Below are positions 1 through 9,103 of a stretch of 64,000 nucleotides of DNA, in pieces; position 1 is the stretch's first letter, and each line of letters opens with the position of its first letter. The translations under genes were made by a program, and so were the position numbers. The notes beneath the pieces were generated by a model, which worked only from the letters and a program-made list of their open reading frames with translations, was not told where the DNA came from and searched no databases. Source of the DNA: Caldilineaceae bacterium (GTDB lineage Bacteria > Chloroflexota > Anaerolineae > Caldilineales > Caldilineaceae); assembly GCA_958295845.1 (NCBI GenBank), contig OY282376.1, positions 124,001-188,000 on the forward strand, written 5' to 3'.

Positions 1-1869
1 CACGTTGATGCCGAATGCGATGAGGAACGCGCCGCCATCTGGCTGCTTGCCCTCGAGACCGGTGCAGCGCGCAAACTGACAGCCGGGCTGGCGCAGGACA
101 GCCACCCCGCATGGTCTCCAGACGGCGCGCAACTGGCCTTCTTTTCAACGCGCACCGGCGCTCGTCAACTTTACGCCGTAGCAATTTCCGGCAGCGAGCC
201 GCGCCAGCTTACCGATCTGGCCCAGGGCGTGCGCAGAGGCCCGGCCTGGTCGCCCGACGGTCAATATATCGCCTTTTCCGCCAGGGCCGCCGCAACCCCG
301 GCCTTTCCTCGTAAGCCGTACCGCGTCACCAGCAAAGTCTATCGCCTCGATGGCACAGGCTATCTGCATGCCGCCGCCCCCGACCTCTTTGTTGTGCCGG
401 CAGGCGGCGGCGATGCGCGCAACCTGACCCGGGATGACGCCTACAACTGCTATCGCACCGGCCCCGTCTGGTCTCCCGATAGCCGCGAGATCCTCTTTAC
501 CACCGCCTGCTATCCCGATTCGTACCGCTGGTTTGCCGCGCTGCGCGCCGTGAACCTGAACGGGGAAGCGCGCGATGTCGTCAAGGACTGGGGCCATGCC
601 ACCAACCCCCCCTCGGCGGCCTGGACGCCGGACGGTGCAAGGATCGTCTTCGTCGGCAACCCGATGGACGCCCCCAAGCAGAGCCACAAGCACCTCTGGG
701 TCGTCCCCAAGCAGGGCGGAACCCCGCAATGCCGCACCACCGGTATCCAGCATAACGTGGCGGGGAAATTCCAAATCGATATGCCCATCATCGCCTGTGA
801 CGCGCCCAACCTGCACATTGACGCCGACGGCGAAAACGCCTATGTCCCGGTTCAGGTTGGCGGAACGAAATCGATCTATCGCATCGCGCTCACCGGAGAA
901 ACGGACTATGCGCCTGTGGTCGGCGGCGAGCGGGTGTGCGATGTTGTCGGGCTGGACCGGGACAAGATACTGATGACCGTCAACAGCTTTAACGAACCTG
1001 GTAATCTCCACCTGGTTGAACCGGACGGCAGAAACGAAAGGAAGCTCACCGCCTTTAATCGTTCCCTGCTGGCAGAGTTTGCCCTCCCCGCAGTAGAGCA
1101 TCTCACATTCGCCAGCAGCGATGGCGCGCGCATAGAAGGCTGGCTCATGACGCCGGCGTCCGCAGCGCCGCCCTATCCCACCATACTCTTCAACCATGGC
1201 GGCCCCGACATGGCCTGGGGCAACGTATTCTCCCTCGATTTCCAGATGCTGGCCGGAGCAGGTTACGCTGTCCTTCTGGTCAACTATCGCGGCTCCTTGG
1301 GCTATGGCGACGCCTTCATGGCCGCTATCAACGGCAGAATGGGCGAGCTGGAGTTTGCTGATCTGATCGCCGGAGTCGACCACTGTATCGAGCTGGGGTT
1401 GGTCGATCCGCAGCGCCTGGGTGTGTGCGGCTCATCGTACGGCGGCTATCTCACATCCTGGGCCGTCAGCCACACCGACCGGTTCAAGGCTGCCGTGGCC
1501 GAAAACCCGATAACAAACTGGGAAACCTGGTATGGCGTTGCCGATATTTTCTCCTCCATAGCACTTCCCTGGGAAGCGATGGGCGGTCCCCCCCACCAGG
1601 CCCTCGACGCTTACCGCAGCGCCTCGCCGATTCACTCGGCCCACCGCTGCACGACGCCAACTCTGCTGATTCAGGCTGAACGAGACCTGCGCTGCCCTAC
1701 GGAGCAGTCTGAGCAGTTCTATACCGTATTGCAGGCGAACAACTGCATCGTGGAGATGCTGCGCCTGCCCAATAGCTCACACGGCGGCTCGACTTCCGGC
1801 GCGCTGGAGATCCGACGCGCCCAGAACGAAGCCCTGCTCGACTGGATGAACCGGTATGTCATCGTCTAG
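1..1869 (+). CDS. S9-family serine peptidase (acylaminoacyl-peptidase / DPP-like), 5' end outside window
   Basis: The frame is open from base 1, so the N-terminus lies left of the window; 622 codons are visible. The visible N-terminal part carries PD40/TolB-type beta-propeller blades (HPAWSPDGAQLAFFS, GPAWSPDGQYIAFSA, GPVWSPDSREILFT, SAAWTPDGARIVFV). The C-terminal third is the alpha/beta-hydrolase domain of peptidase family S9: nucleophile elbow G-S-S-Y-G-G-Y with Ser at 1435-1437, Asp in ERDLRCP (1684-1686) and His in NSSHGGS (1780-1782). Members cleave short peptides or acyl-amino acids once the propeller has filtered the substrate. It ends 78 bp before a peptide-type importer on the same strand, so processing of imported oligopeptides is a fair inference. 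No export signal can be judged because the start is missing. Confidence 0.93.
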   Translation, partial: HVDAECDEERAAIWLLALETGAARKLTAGLAQDSHPAWSPDGAQLAFFSTRTGARQLYAVAISGSEPRQLTDLAQGVRRGPAWSPDGQYIAFSARAAATPAFPRKPYRVTSKVYRLDGTGYLHAAAPDLFVVPAGGGDARNLTRDDAYNCYRTGPVWSPDSREILFTTACYPDSYRWFAALRAVNLNGEARDVVKDWGHATNPPSAAWTPDGARIVFVGNPMDAPKQSHKHLWVVPKQGGTPQCRTTGIQHNVAGKFQIDMPIIACDAPNLHIDADGENAYVPVQVGGTKSIYRIALTGETDYAPVVGGERVCDVVGLDRDKILMTVNSFNEPGNLHLVEPDGRNERKLTAFNRSLLAEFALPAVEHLTFASSDGARIEGWLMTPASAAPPYPTILFNHGGPDMAWGNVFSLDFQMLAGAGYAVLLVNYRGSLGYGDAFMAAINGRMGELEFADLIAGVDHCIELGLVDPQRLGVCGSSYGGYLTSWAVSHTDRFKAAVAENPITNWETWYGVADIFSSIALPWEAMGGPPHQALDAYRSASPIHSAHRCTTPTLLIQAERDLRCPTEQSEQFYTVLQANNCIVEMLRLPNSSHGGSTSGALEIRRAQNEALLDWMNRYVIV

Positions 1870-1947
1870 CCGTCTTGGGGCACTGCCGCAGGGACGAACG
1901 CGCCGCAATTCCGCCAGTCCAGTCATTACAGATTTTCAGGCCCGCTA

Positions 1948-2874
1948 ATGTTAGTCTACACATTCAGACGACTGCTGTTGATACTCCCGACACTCCTGGG
2001 AGTCTCTCTGGTTATCTTTGCAATCCTCGCTCTGTCGCCCGGAGACCCGCTCGCAGCCGTCGTCAGCGAAGAGTACGGAAACACCGCCGAGGACATTGAG
2101 CGAATCCGCGAGCAACTTCACCTGAACGACCCCCTCCACGTGCAATACCTCAACTTCCTGTGGGACGCGCTGCGCGGCGACCTCGGAACTTCGTTCCGTG
2201 GCGGGAGTTCAGTCCTGAATGATATCATGGCCAGACTTCCCAGCACGATCCAGCTGGCAATCGCCGGTCTTATCGCCACCATGCTGTTGGGTGTCTCGGC
2301 CGGCGTTCTGGCTGCGCTCTATCGCGGCGGCCTGCCCGACAAACTCACCATGCTCTTCGCCTTCGTTGGCGTTTCCATACCCAGCGTCTATGCCGCCCTC
2401 CTCCTGCTTTTGATCTTCGCCGTAGAGTTAAGGTGGTTCAAAGTGGTGGGTGATGAGGGTCTCAAGAGCCTTATCCTGCCGGCTGCGGCGATGGCTCTGA
2501 TCCCGGCCGGGGTCCTCGCCCGCCTCACACGCGCCAGTATGTTGGAGGTGATGGAAGAGGACTACGTGCGCACCGCCCGCGCCAAGGGTATTCGCGAGGC
2601 TCTCGTGACAGTCATGCACATCTTTCGTAATGCCCTGATCCCTATTGTGACCTATCTGGGGCTGCTGGCCGGCAGCCTGCTCTCCGGTCAGGTGTTTGTC
2701 GAAAATGTATTCGGCCGTCCGGGCTTGGGAAGATTCCTGGTTGACTCGATCAGCGCCAGGGACTATCCCCAGATCCGAGGCGGAATCCTCTTTGTCGCCG
2801 TTGGCTACGTCTTCGTCAACCTGATCGTCGATCTCCTGTACGGCGTCATCGATCCACGTATCACTTATGAATGA
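1948..2874 (+). CDS. Opp/Dpp-type ABC transporter permease 1 (B subunit, system 1)
   Basis: This 308-residue membrane permease belongs to the DppB/OppB family. TM1 follows a charged start (YTFRRLLLILPTLLGV). The usual extracytoplasmic region precedes the BPD transport domain, and further TM segments lie at about residues 100-125, 135-160, 172-192 and 225-300. The cytoplasmic EAA-like loop that docks on the ATPase is EEDYVRTARAKG (residues 203-214). It is the first gene of a B-C-A-D-F run ending at 7736, so system 1 is complete. The Shine-Dalgarno before the ATG is weak. Substrate is not readable from the permease; oligopeptides or glycoconjugates are both possible for this family. Confidence 0.93.
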   Translation: MLVYTFRRLLLILPTLLGVSLVIFAILALSPGDPLAAVVSEEYGNTAEDIERIREQLHLNDPLHVQYLNFLWDALRGDLGTSFRGGSSVLNDIMARLPSTIQLAIAGLIATMLLGVSAGVLAALYRGGLPDKLTMLFAFVGVSIPSVYAALLLLLIFAVELRWFKVVGDEGLKSLILPAAAMALIPAGVLARLTRASMLEVMEEDYVRTARAKGIREALVTVMHIFRNALIPIVTYLGLLAGSLLSGQVFVENVFGRPGLGRFLVDSISARDYPQIRGGILFVAVGYVFVNLIVDLLYGVIDPRITYE

Positions 2875-2881
2875 GGAAAGC

Positions 2882-3820
2882 ATGAGGCCGACCGATTCCC
2901 AGGCGGCAAAAGGCAGTACGGCGGCCTCCGGTGGCCCGGACATCGGCCAGCCGGCCGACGACTGGCTGGTAGTCGGCAGATCCCCCGTGCGCAGGGCCGC
3001 GGCCCGTTTCTTCCGCGACCCCCTGGCGGTAACCGGGTTGACGATCATGGCGCTGATTATTCTGATTACCCTTTTCGCGCCCCAGATCTACAGCTGGGAC
3101 GAAATTATCAATGTCTCAAACGCGACCAAGCTGCTGTCGCCCAGCGCCGCGCACCCGTTCGGCACCGATAACCTCGGGAGGGATCAACTGGGCCGCGTCC
3201 TTTGGGGCGGCCGCGAATCGCTGCGGGCCGGCTACCTGGTCGTCTTGATCGGACTGGGCGGCGGTACCATCCTGGGGCTGATTTCCGGCTTCGCCGGCGG
3301 ATGGGTCGACAACCTCATCCAGCGATTCGTGGATGTGCTGCTCGCGATTCCCGGCATTCTCCTGGCTTTGAGCGTGGTCGGCGCGCTGGGGCCGGGCCTC
3401 GTGCAGGTGATGCTTGCCGTCGGCCTGGCCAACATCCCCGACTATACCCGTCTCATCCGCGGTTCCGTCCTCGAAGCCAAGGAGAACGAATATGTCCGCG
3501 CCGCCCGCGTGCTTGGCGCCAGCAACCGGCGTATCATGTTCCGCCACATCCTGCCCAACGTGATCGGCCCGATCCTGGTCTATGCCACGCTGGGCCTGGG
3601 CATCGCTATCATGATAACCGCAGGGCTCAGCTATCTCGGTCTGGGCGCCCAGCCGCCTTCACCGGAATGGGGCGCCATGCTGAACCAGGGCCGCCAATTC
3701 ATGCGCCATGCCTGGTGGATGCCCGTTTTCCCGGGCCTGGCTATCGTCATCGCCGTTCTGTCCATCAACTTGATTGGTGACGGGTTGCAGGATGCTATCA
3801 ACCCCAAACTGAGAAAGTAG
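2882..3820 (+). CDS. Opp/Dpp-type ABC transporter permease 2 (C subunit, system 1)
   Basis: This DppC/OppC-family permease has an N-terminal cytoplasmic tail, TM1 (LTIMALIILITLFAPQI), then the conserved HPFGTDNLGRD segment and the BPD domain with the EAA loop ENEYVRAARVLGAS and the family's SYLGLGAQPPSPEWG C-terminal motif. Start ATG 2882 is preferred because GAGGA lies just before it. An in-frame ATG at 2867 would overlap the upstream stop by 8 bp and add five residues. At about 312 residues it is of normal length, unlike the C permeases of systems 2 and 3, which carry a long extra extracytoplasmic loop. It pairs with the B permease directly upstream. Confidence 0.93.
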   Translation: MRPTDSQAAKGSTAASGGPDIGQPADDWLVVGRSPVRRAAARFFRDPLAVTGLTIMALIILITLFAPQIYSWDEIINVSNATKLLSPSAAHPFGTDNLGRDQLGRVLWGGRESLRAGYLVVLIGLGGGTILGLISGFAGGWVDNLIQRFVDVLLAIPGILLALSVVGALGPGLVQVMLAVGLANIPDYTRLIRGSVLEAKENEYVRAARVLGASNRRIMFRHILPNVIGPILVYATLGLGIAIMITAGLSYLGLGAQPPSPEWGAMLNQGRQFMRHAWWMPVFPGLAIVIAVLSINLIGDGLQDAINPKLRK

Positions 3821-3967
3821 CCGGTTATCACAGAGGTTTAGTGATTTGCGCTGTTCCAATTCCTGGATCCGACTGGACGAAAGGAGACGCCAATGGAGTG
3901 TTTACCGCTGCAGATACGTCCCAGTATTGGGAAGTTCTCGTGTAACACAATCAGTTGGAGGAACAAG

Positions 3968-5626
3968 ATGATGAAGAGATTTCTGCTAGCCTTCACGGCA
4001 TTGCTTATGCTCATCCTGGCTGCGGCCTGCGCTCCAGTCGCTCCGGCCGAAATGGCGGAGGCAACCGGCGCAGATTCCATGATGGGCGGAACCCTGCGTA
4101 TCGCTCTTCCCGCCGACGTAACCTCGCTGGATCTGCACAAGACATCCAGAGGAGACGATGCTCTTGTGGTCGGGCAGTGGTTCAACGCAACCCTCATTAC
4201 CCAGAATTCCGACGGTGAATATATCCCCTATCTCGCCGAGAGCTGGGAGTTTTCCGAAGACGGGCTGACGTGGACCTTCCACCTGCGGGACGATGTCATG
4301 TTCCATAACGGCGATCCGGTTACCGCGCATGACTTTGTCTGGACCTATGAGCGCGCGCTGGACCCCGATCTCGCTTCACCCGGAACGGGTCGGCGCCTGA
4401 ACGGGATGACCTTTGAAGCGCCGGACGACTATACCCTGATTTTCAACTTCCCGGCTCCGGCCATCTCTCTACTCCAGTTCCTCAATTGGGGCTATATGGC
4501 GCCAATGTCGCAGCGAGCCGTAGAGGAGCTGGGCGCTGAGTATGAGCTGAATCCGGTCGGGACAGGCCCATACAAGGTTGTCGAAGTGCGGCCGGGCGAA
4601 GGCGTTGCCATGGAGCGCTGGGACGACTATAACTGGGGCCCCGAATTCTTCGACGGCGCCAACACCGGACCATACAATTTCGATCGCATCGAGTTCAGTA
4701 TCCTCCCTGAAGAGGCAACCCGTATCGCGGCGCTGGAATCGGGCGATATCGACTACGTTAACGGCATCTCCAATCCTCTGGACGTGGCCATCCTCGAAGC
4801 GGCCGGCGTAACCGTTCAGCAGGCGCCGTTCGGCCAGGTTCGCATGATCTATCTTCAGAATCATGTCCCACCTTTCGATGACGCGCGCGTGCGCCAGGCG
4901 CTGAACTATTCCGTGAATCGCGAGGAGATCACCCAGATCGTCACCGACGGCGCCGACCAGATCAGCCGCGGTCCCATCAGCCCGGGAATGCTTGGCTATG
5001 ATCCCGAAATCGAAGAACAGTGCGGCTATCACTTCGACCTCGATCGGGCCAAAGAACTCATGCAGGAGGCAGGGTATACCTATGGCGACGATGGCATGCT
5101 CATCACGCCTGATGGCGAGCCTTTCAGCCTGACCATGATCGGCGAACCCGTCGACAGCGGTACCGCCTATATGGAGGTTCTCCAATCCATGTGGCGGGAA
5201 CTCGGCATCGACATCACGCTCGAAACCACCGAACCCTCAATCCTCTATCCGAGGCTCACCGAACGTGACTACCAGATGGGCTACGGCCGCCGCGGCGGGT
5301 GGACGAGCTACGACTACCTGTATGCCATCTACCACTCCAGCACCGGTCGTGATCTGCCCGGCTCCATGCGCTCCGCCGTCAATGATCCCGTCACCGATGC
5401 GTTTCTGGAGCAGAACCGCGCCTTGGCCTCGGACAATCCGGAGCTGCAGGGCTCGATCAATGATCTCTACTGCCATATCGCTGAACAGTCCTACTCCGTC
5501 TGGATCTCCGACGGTGTGTTCAGACCATCGGTCGGACCGAGAGTAATGGGCTTTGTCGCAGGGCCGGCCTTTGCAGGGCGCCCCGTGTTCTGGTCCAACG
5601 CTTACATTGCGTCCGAAGATCGCTAG
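3968..5626 (+). CDS. Opp/Dpp-type extracytoplasmic substrate-binding lipoprotein (system 1)
   Basis: A 552-residue family 5 solute-binding protein (SBP_bac_5). A Sec/lipoprotein signal (MMKRFLLAFTALLMLILAAAC) ends in lipobox L-A-A-A-C; the mature chain begins CAPVAPAE. Family hallmarks follow: YIPYLAESWEFSEDGLTWTF, HLRDDVMFHNGDPVTAHDFV and VRQALNYSVNREEI. It captures ligand outside the membrane and delivers it to the permeases at 1948-3820. The start at 3968 has GGAGG upstream. An in-frame ATG at 3893 also has a strong ribosome site (AAAGGAGACGCC) and would add 25 residues before the signal. The gene is followed by a stable stem-loop, which may allow excess production over the ATPases downstream. 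Confidence 0.93.
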   Translation: MMKRFLLAFTALLMLILAAACAPVAPAEMAEATGADSMMGGTLRIALPADVTSLDLHKTSRGDDALVVGQWFNATLITQNSDGEYIPYLAESWEFSEDGLTWTFHLRDDVMFHNGDPVTAHDFVWTYERALDPDLASPGTGRRLNGMTFEAPDDYTLIFNFPAPAISLLQFLNWGYMAPMSQRAVEELGAEYELNPVGTGPYKVVEVRPGEGVAMERWDDYNWGPEFFDGANTGPYNFDRIEFSILPEEATRIAALESGDIDYVNGISNPLDVAILEAAGVTVQQAPFGQVRMIYLQNHVPPFDDARVRQALNYSVNREEITQIVTDGADQISRGPISPGMLGYDPEIEEQCGYHFDLDRAKELMQEAGYTYGDDGMLITPDGEPFSLTMIGEPVDSGTAYMEVLQSMWRELGIDITLETTEPSILYPRLTERDYQMGYGRRGGWTSYDYLYAIYHSSTGRDLPGSMRSAVNDPVTDAFLEQNRALASDNPELQGSINDLYCHIAEQSYSVWISDGVFRPSVGPRVMGFVAGPAFAGRPVFWSNAYIASEDR

Positions 5627-5635
5627 TCTTTAATA

Positions 5636-5666
5636 AGGAGGTGCAGGGGCCAACCCTGCGCCTCCT
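5636..5666 (+). other. 3' stem-loop behind system 1 binding-protein gene
   Basis: A 13-bp stem (5636-5648 pairing with 5654-5666) with one G-U pair and a 5-nt loop begins 9 bp after the binding-protein stop. No U-tract follows, so it is more likely an mRNA-stabilising or processing element than an intrinsic terminator. Equivalent structures follow the other two binding-protein genes. Confidence 0.55.
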
Positions 5667-5718
5667 CCGTTCTGCGCATCGCCAATCTCCAGCCCAGCTC
5701 TTTAATCAGGGTTCATCC

Positions 5719-6717
5719 ATGCCCCATCTGCTTGAAGTGCGCGACCTCGTCACCCGCTTCTATACCGAAGACGGCACGGTACACGCTGTCAATGGCATCT
5801 CCTACACCCTCGATGAAGGCGAGTCTCTGGGCATCGTCGGTGAAAGCGGCTCAGGCAAAACCGTCGGCGTCCTCTCGCTGATGGGTCTGATACCCGACCC
5901 GCCGGGACGTGTCGAGCGCGGTGAAGTCTTCTTCGCAGACAACGACCTGCTCCAGCTGTCGGCTGACCAGTTGCGTGCCATTCGCGGGCGCGAAATCGCC
6001 ATGATCTTCCAGGATCCGATGACCTCTCTCAACCCGGTCCTGACTGTCGGCTACCAGATTGCCGAGATAATGCGCCCGCACCTGAACCTGCCCCGCGAGC
6101 AGATAGCTGAACGAGTAATAGAACTGATGGAATTGGTGGGCATCCCCAACGCCGCCAGCCGGCGCAAGGATTTTCCGCACCAGTTTTCCGGGGGCCAGCG
6201 CCAGCGCATCATGATTGCCATGAGCCTGGCCTGCAATCCGTCCGTCCTCATCGCCGATGAACCCACCACTGCGCTCGATGTCACCATCCAGGCCCAGATT
6301 ATCGATCTGGTCAAACGACTGAGCCAACAGTTTGGCATGGCGACCATCTGGATAACCCACGATCTCGGCGTTGTCGCCGGGCTGGTTAACAGAGTGATCG
6401 TGATGTACGCCGGTTTCATCGTCGAAACCGCGTCCGTGCTTGACCTCTACAAAGAGACCAGCCACCCCTACACGCTCGGCCTGCTGCAGTCGATACCTTC
6501 CCGCCATGCCACCATCGCCACCGACCGGCTGATTCCCATTGAGGGGGCGCCGCCGGATCTGCTCCGGGAGCCGGTCCACTGCCCGTTCGCCCCCCGCTGT
6601 CAATATGCCGTTGAGCACTGCTGGCAGGAAAATCCACCCCTGCAACGTGTGGCGTCAAATCACTATTCGGCTTGCTGGCGCTGGCAGGATGTACGCGCTG
6701 CCGGGGAGCACCTGTAA
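5719..6717 (+). CDS. Opp/Dpp-type ABC transporter ATP-binding protein D (system 1)
   Basis: This 332-residue cytoplasmic ATPase has Walker A GESGSGKT (residues 41-48), Q-loop region [16 protein letters not shown] signature FSGGQRQR, Walker [13 protein letters not shown] and switch His in WITHDLGVV. The C-terminal oligopeptide/dipeptide domain (oligo_HPY) has the cysteine-rich [14 protein letters not shown], which in some Dpp/Opp ATPases binds an Fe-S cluster. The start at 5719 matches the family N-terminus ([12 protein letters not shown]). An in-frame start at 5641 would only add low-complexity sequence. It is coupled to the F subunit through a TAATG overlap at 6715-6719, so the two ATPases are likely made together as a heterodimer. 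Confidence 0.94.
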   Translation: MPHLLEVRDLVTRFYTEDGTVHAVNGISYTLDEGESLGIVGESGSGKTVGVLSLMGLIPDPPGRVERGEVFFADNDLLQLSADQLRAIRGREIAMIFQDPMTSLNPVLTVGYQIAEIMRPHLNLPREQIAERVIELMELVGIPNAASRRKDFPHQFSGGQRQRIMIAMSLACNPSVLIADEPTTALDVTIQAQIIDLVKRLSQQFGMATIWITHDLGVVAGLVNRVIVMYAGFIVETASVLDLYKETSHPYTLGLLQSIPSRHATIATDRLIPIEGAPPDLLREPVHCPFAPRCQYAVEHCWQENPPLQRVASNHYSACWRWQDVRAAGEHL

Positions 6718-7736
6718 TGAGCGAAGTGACGAAGGAAGTTCTGCTTGAAGTTCGGGACCTGAAGAAGTATTTTCCCATCCGCCGCGGCCTGTTTCGGCGG
6801 CAGGTCGGCGCAATCAAAGCAGTGGACGGGGTCTCCTTCGATATCTATCAGGGCGAAACCCTGGGCCTGGTCGGCGAATCAGGAGGCGGCAAGTCCACAA
6901 CCGGCTGGACTGTCATCCGCGACCTTGAACCCACCGCCGGCAGCGTGCGCTTTCAAGGCCAGGACCTTTCCATCCTGGCGCATGACGAGATGCGCCGGAT
7001 GCGCCGCCACATTCAGATGATCTTCCAGGACCCCTATGCCTCGCTCAATCCGCGTATGACGGTCGGCACTATCGTCTCGGAGCCGCTGGAAGTGCACAAG
7101 ATCGGTACGCCCAACCAGCGTCGGGCGCGCGTCCAGGAGTTGCTGGAGATCGTCGGCCTCAACCCCGGTTTCATCAATCGCTATCCCCATGAATTTTCGG
7201 GCGGCCAGCGCCAGCGGATCGGCATCGCTCGCGCCCTGGCCACCAATCCGACCTTTGTTGTCGCCGACGAACCGATTTCGGCCCTGGACGTATCGATCCA
7301 GGCCCAGGTCGTCAACCTGTTGTGGGACCTCAAAAACGAGTTCGGTCTGACCTACCTCTTTATCGCCCATGATCTGTCCATGGTGCGCTACATCAGCGAC
7401 CGCGTTGCCGTGATGTATCTGGGGCGGGTCGTCGAAATGGGGCCGACTGAGGATGTCTACAGCCGCTCGTTGCATCCCTATACCCAGGCCCTGGTGTCGG
7501 CTATCCCGGTCGCCGATCCGGAGGCGGAGATGACCCGGCAGCCGATCATCCTCGAGGGCGATGTGCCCAATCCCGCCAATCCGCCGCACGGTTGCCACTT
7601 TCATCCGCGTTGCATCTATGCCACCGAAATCTGCAGGCAGGATGATCCCGAATTCCGCAATCTGGGCCAGACCACAGAGCACTGGGTCGCCTGCCATCAT
7701 GCGGAGCAGAACCAGGGCCATACATTTGGCAACTAA
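6717..7736 (+). CDS. Opp/Dpp-type ABC transporter ATP-binding protein F (system 1)
   Basis: This 339-residue ATPase is the partner of the D subunit. It has Walker A GESGGGKS (residues 53-60), Q-loop [13 protein letters not shown], signature FSGGQRQR, Walker [14 protein letters not shown]-loop FIAHDLSMV and the oligo_HPY C-terminus with [14 protein letters not shown]. The N-terminus [13 protein letters not shown] is typical of DppF/OppF. The start ATG overlaps the upstream stop by one base (TAATG), supporting translational coupling and ruling out the more upstream ATG at 6672, which would lie inside oppD. It closes the system 1 operon; a promoter for the next gene follows at 7869. Confidence 0.94.
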   Translation: MSEVTKEVLLEVRDLKKYFPIRRGLFRRQVGAIKAVDGVSFDIYQGETLGLVGESGGGKSTTGWTVIRDLEPTAGSVRFQGQDLSILAHDEMRRMRRHIQMIFQDPYASLNPRMTVGTIVSEPLEVHKIGTPNQRRARVQELLEIVGLNPGFINRYPHEFSGGQRQRIGIARALATNPTFVVADEPISALDVSIQAQVVNLLWDLKNEFGLTYLFIAHDLSMVRYISDRVAVMYLGRVVEMGPTEDVYSRSLHPYTQALVSAIPVADPEAEMTRQPIILEGDVPNPANPPHGCHFHPRCIYATEICRQDDPEFRNLGQTTEHWVACHHAEQNQGHTFGN

Positions 7737-8055
7737 TCGCCGCCCCGGAACGGTCGATCTCCCCCCGCAACGCCCTCTTTGGCTATGCTGAAAGGATCCC
7801 GGCAGAATCTCCCCGGCAGAAAGCGTGTCATCCCTGGTGAGTCACAACTGCAGCCATCACAACACTGCTTGACATGCGCAACCTCCGCTATGTATACTCA
7901 CCTGCGCGTCGCCGCCAACTCGCCGCAGGACGCATAGCCCCTGGGTTGCTTGGCGCGCGTTTGGCTGGTTCCGCTTCACAGTTCCCAATATCTCGAATTC
8001 AGTGGCCCAGGGTCGGTCAACGTTCACCGGCCCCTGGCAACCGGATACTGAACTG
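7737..8055 (+). other. Intergenic region upstream of the oxidoreductase gene
   Basis: 319 bp without a recognisable gene. It contains one good promoter candidate (7869-7898) and otherwise nothing identifiable. A weak in-frame upstream start for the next gene at 8002 was not preferred. Confidence 0.5.
7869..7898 (+). promoter_or_regulatory. Sigma70-like promoter for the Gfo/Idh gene
   Basis: The -35 TTGACA (7869-7874) and -10 TATACT (7893-7898) are separated by 18 bp, about 160 bp before the ATG at 8056. The match is 6/6 and 5/6 to the E. coli consensus. It suggests the oxidoreductase gene is expressed independently of system 1. Confidence 0.55.
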
Positions 8056-9042
8056 ATGCGCTTTGCCCTCTTCGGCGCCGGCCGCGCCGGCACAATCCAC
8101 GCCCGCAACATCGCCGCCCATCCCCGCGCCGAGCTCGCTTACATCTTCGACGTCGATCAGGCCGCCGCCCAGCGGCTCACGGACGCCCGCGGTGGGCGGG
8201 TGCCCCGCAGCGCGCAGGAGATCTGGGAGGCGGACGACGTCGATGCCGTCCTGATCGCCTCATCGACCGATACACACGTCGACCTGCTGCGGCAGGCGAT
8301 GCAGGCCGGCAAGCCGACCTACTGCGAAAAGCCGATCGATCTCGACATCGAGAAAGTGAGAACGTTCGTGGACGAAGTGTCCGCGAGCGACCCGCCGGTA
8401 TTCATCGGATTCCGCCGCCGCTTCCAGCCTGAATTCAGTTCCATGCAGCGGCAGGTCCGGGACGGCGCTATCGGACAGATCGAGTCCATCCGTATCATTG
8501 CCCGCGACTTTGCGCTGGCTCCTCTCGCCTTTCTGCAGCGTTCCGGCGGCCTGCTGCGCGACAAGATGATCCACTACTTTGACCTGGCCCCATGGCTCGC
8601 CGCGGAGAGACCAACCGAACTGTACGCAACCGGCTCCTGCCTCATCGACCCCGTTGTCGGGCAGATGGGCGACGTCGACACGGCGGTGGCGGTCCTGCGT
8701 TTCCCCAGCGGCGCGCTCTGTACAATAGAGAACGGTCGGCGCGCTGTCTACGGCTTTGACGACCGGGTCGAGATTTTTGGCGCCAAAGGCATGCTGCAAG
8801 GCGGCTCGGCCCCCGCCGACAATCTGGTCCGATTCACCGCGACGGGCATTACGCAGAATCGCTTTCCTGACTACTACGGCGAGGAAAGCTTCGCCTACGC
8901 GCTCGATGGCTTCATCACCGCGCTCGAAAGCGGCGCGGCCGTCTCGCCCTCGCTGCAGGACGGCTACCAGGCCCAGCTGATCGCCGAGGCCGCGATTGAG
9001 TCCAGGCGCACCAACCGGCCGGTGAAACTCCAATGGTCATAG
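8056..9042 (+). CDS. Gfo/Idh/MocA family NAD(P)-dependent oxidoreductase
   Basis: This 328-residue protein has an N-terminal Rossmann fold (MRFALFGAGRAGTIHARNI, nucleotide motif GAGRAG at residues 7-12), then D-V-D at the end of beta2 (IFDVDQ). The family EKP signature is present (TYCEKPIDLD, Lys catalytic), with a predicted active-site His/Lys region in DKMIHYFDLAPW (inositol-dehydrogenase-like). Members oxidise hydroxyl groups of sugars, inositols or sugar acids. It resembles inositol 2-dehydrogenases but the substrate cannot be fixed. The start at 8056 places the Rossmann strand at the N-terminus, as usual. It sits between the system 1 importer and a putative propeller glycosidase, so metabolism of an imported sugar derivative is likely. 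Confidence 0.9.
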   Translation: MRFALFGAGRAGTIHARNIAAHPRAELAYIFDVDQAAAQRLTDARGGRVPRSAQEIWEADDVDAVLIASSTDTHVDLLRQAMQAGKPTYCEKPIDLDIEKVRTFVDEVSASDPPVFIGFRRRFQPEFSSMQRQVRDGAIGQIESIRIIARDFALAPLAFLQRSGGLLRDKMIHYFDLAPWLAAERPTELYATGSCLIDPVVGQMGDVDTAVAVLRFPSGALCTIENGRRAVYGFDDRVEIFGAKGMLQGGSAPADNLVRFTATGITQNRFPDYYGEESFAYALDGFITALESGAAVSPSLQDGYQAQLIAEAAIESRRTNRPVKLQWS

Positions 9043-9103
9043 CACATGCGCTACCGCATCCTCCACTGCGCCCGAAGGAGCTCCAATCAGCCCGTACCTG
9101 CCT

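Noticed and set aside
145..1383. Long minus-strand frame opposite the S9 peptidase
   Set aside because: It is a mirror frame of a GC-rich gene; the plus-strand protein has complete catalytic and propeller motifs, and the minus frame has none.
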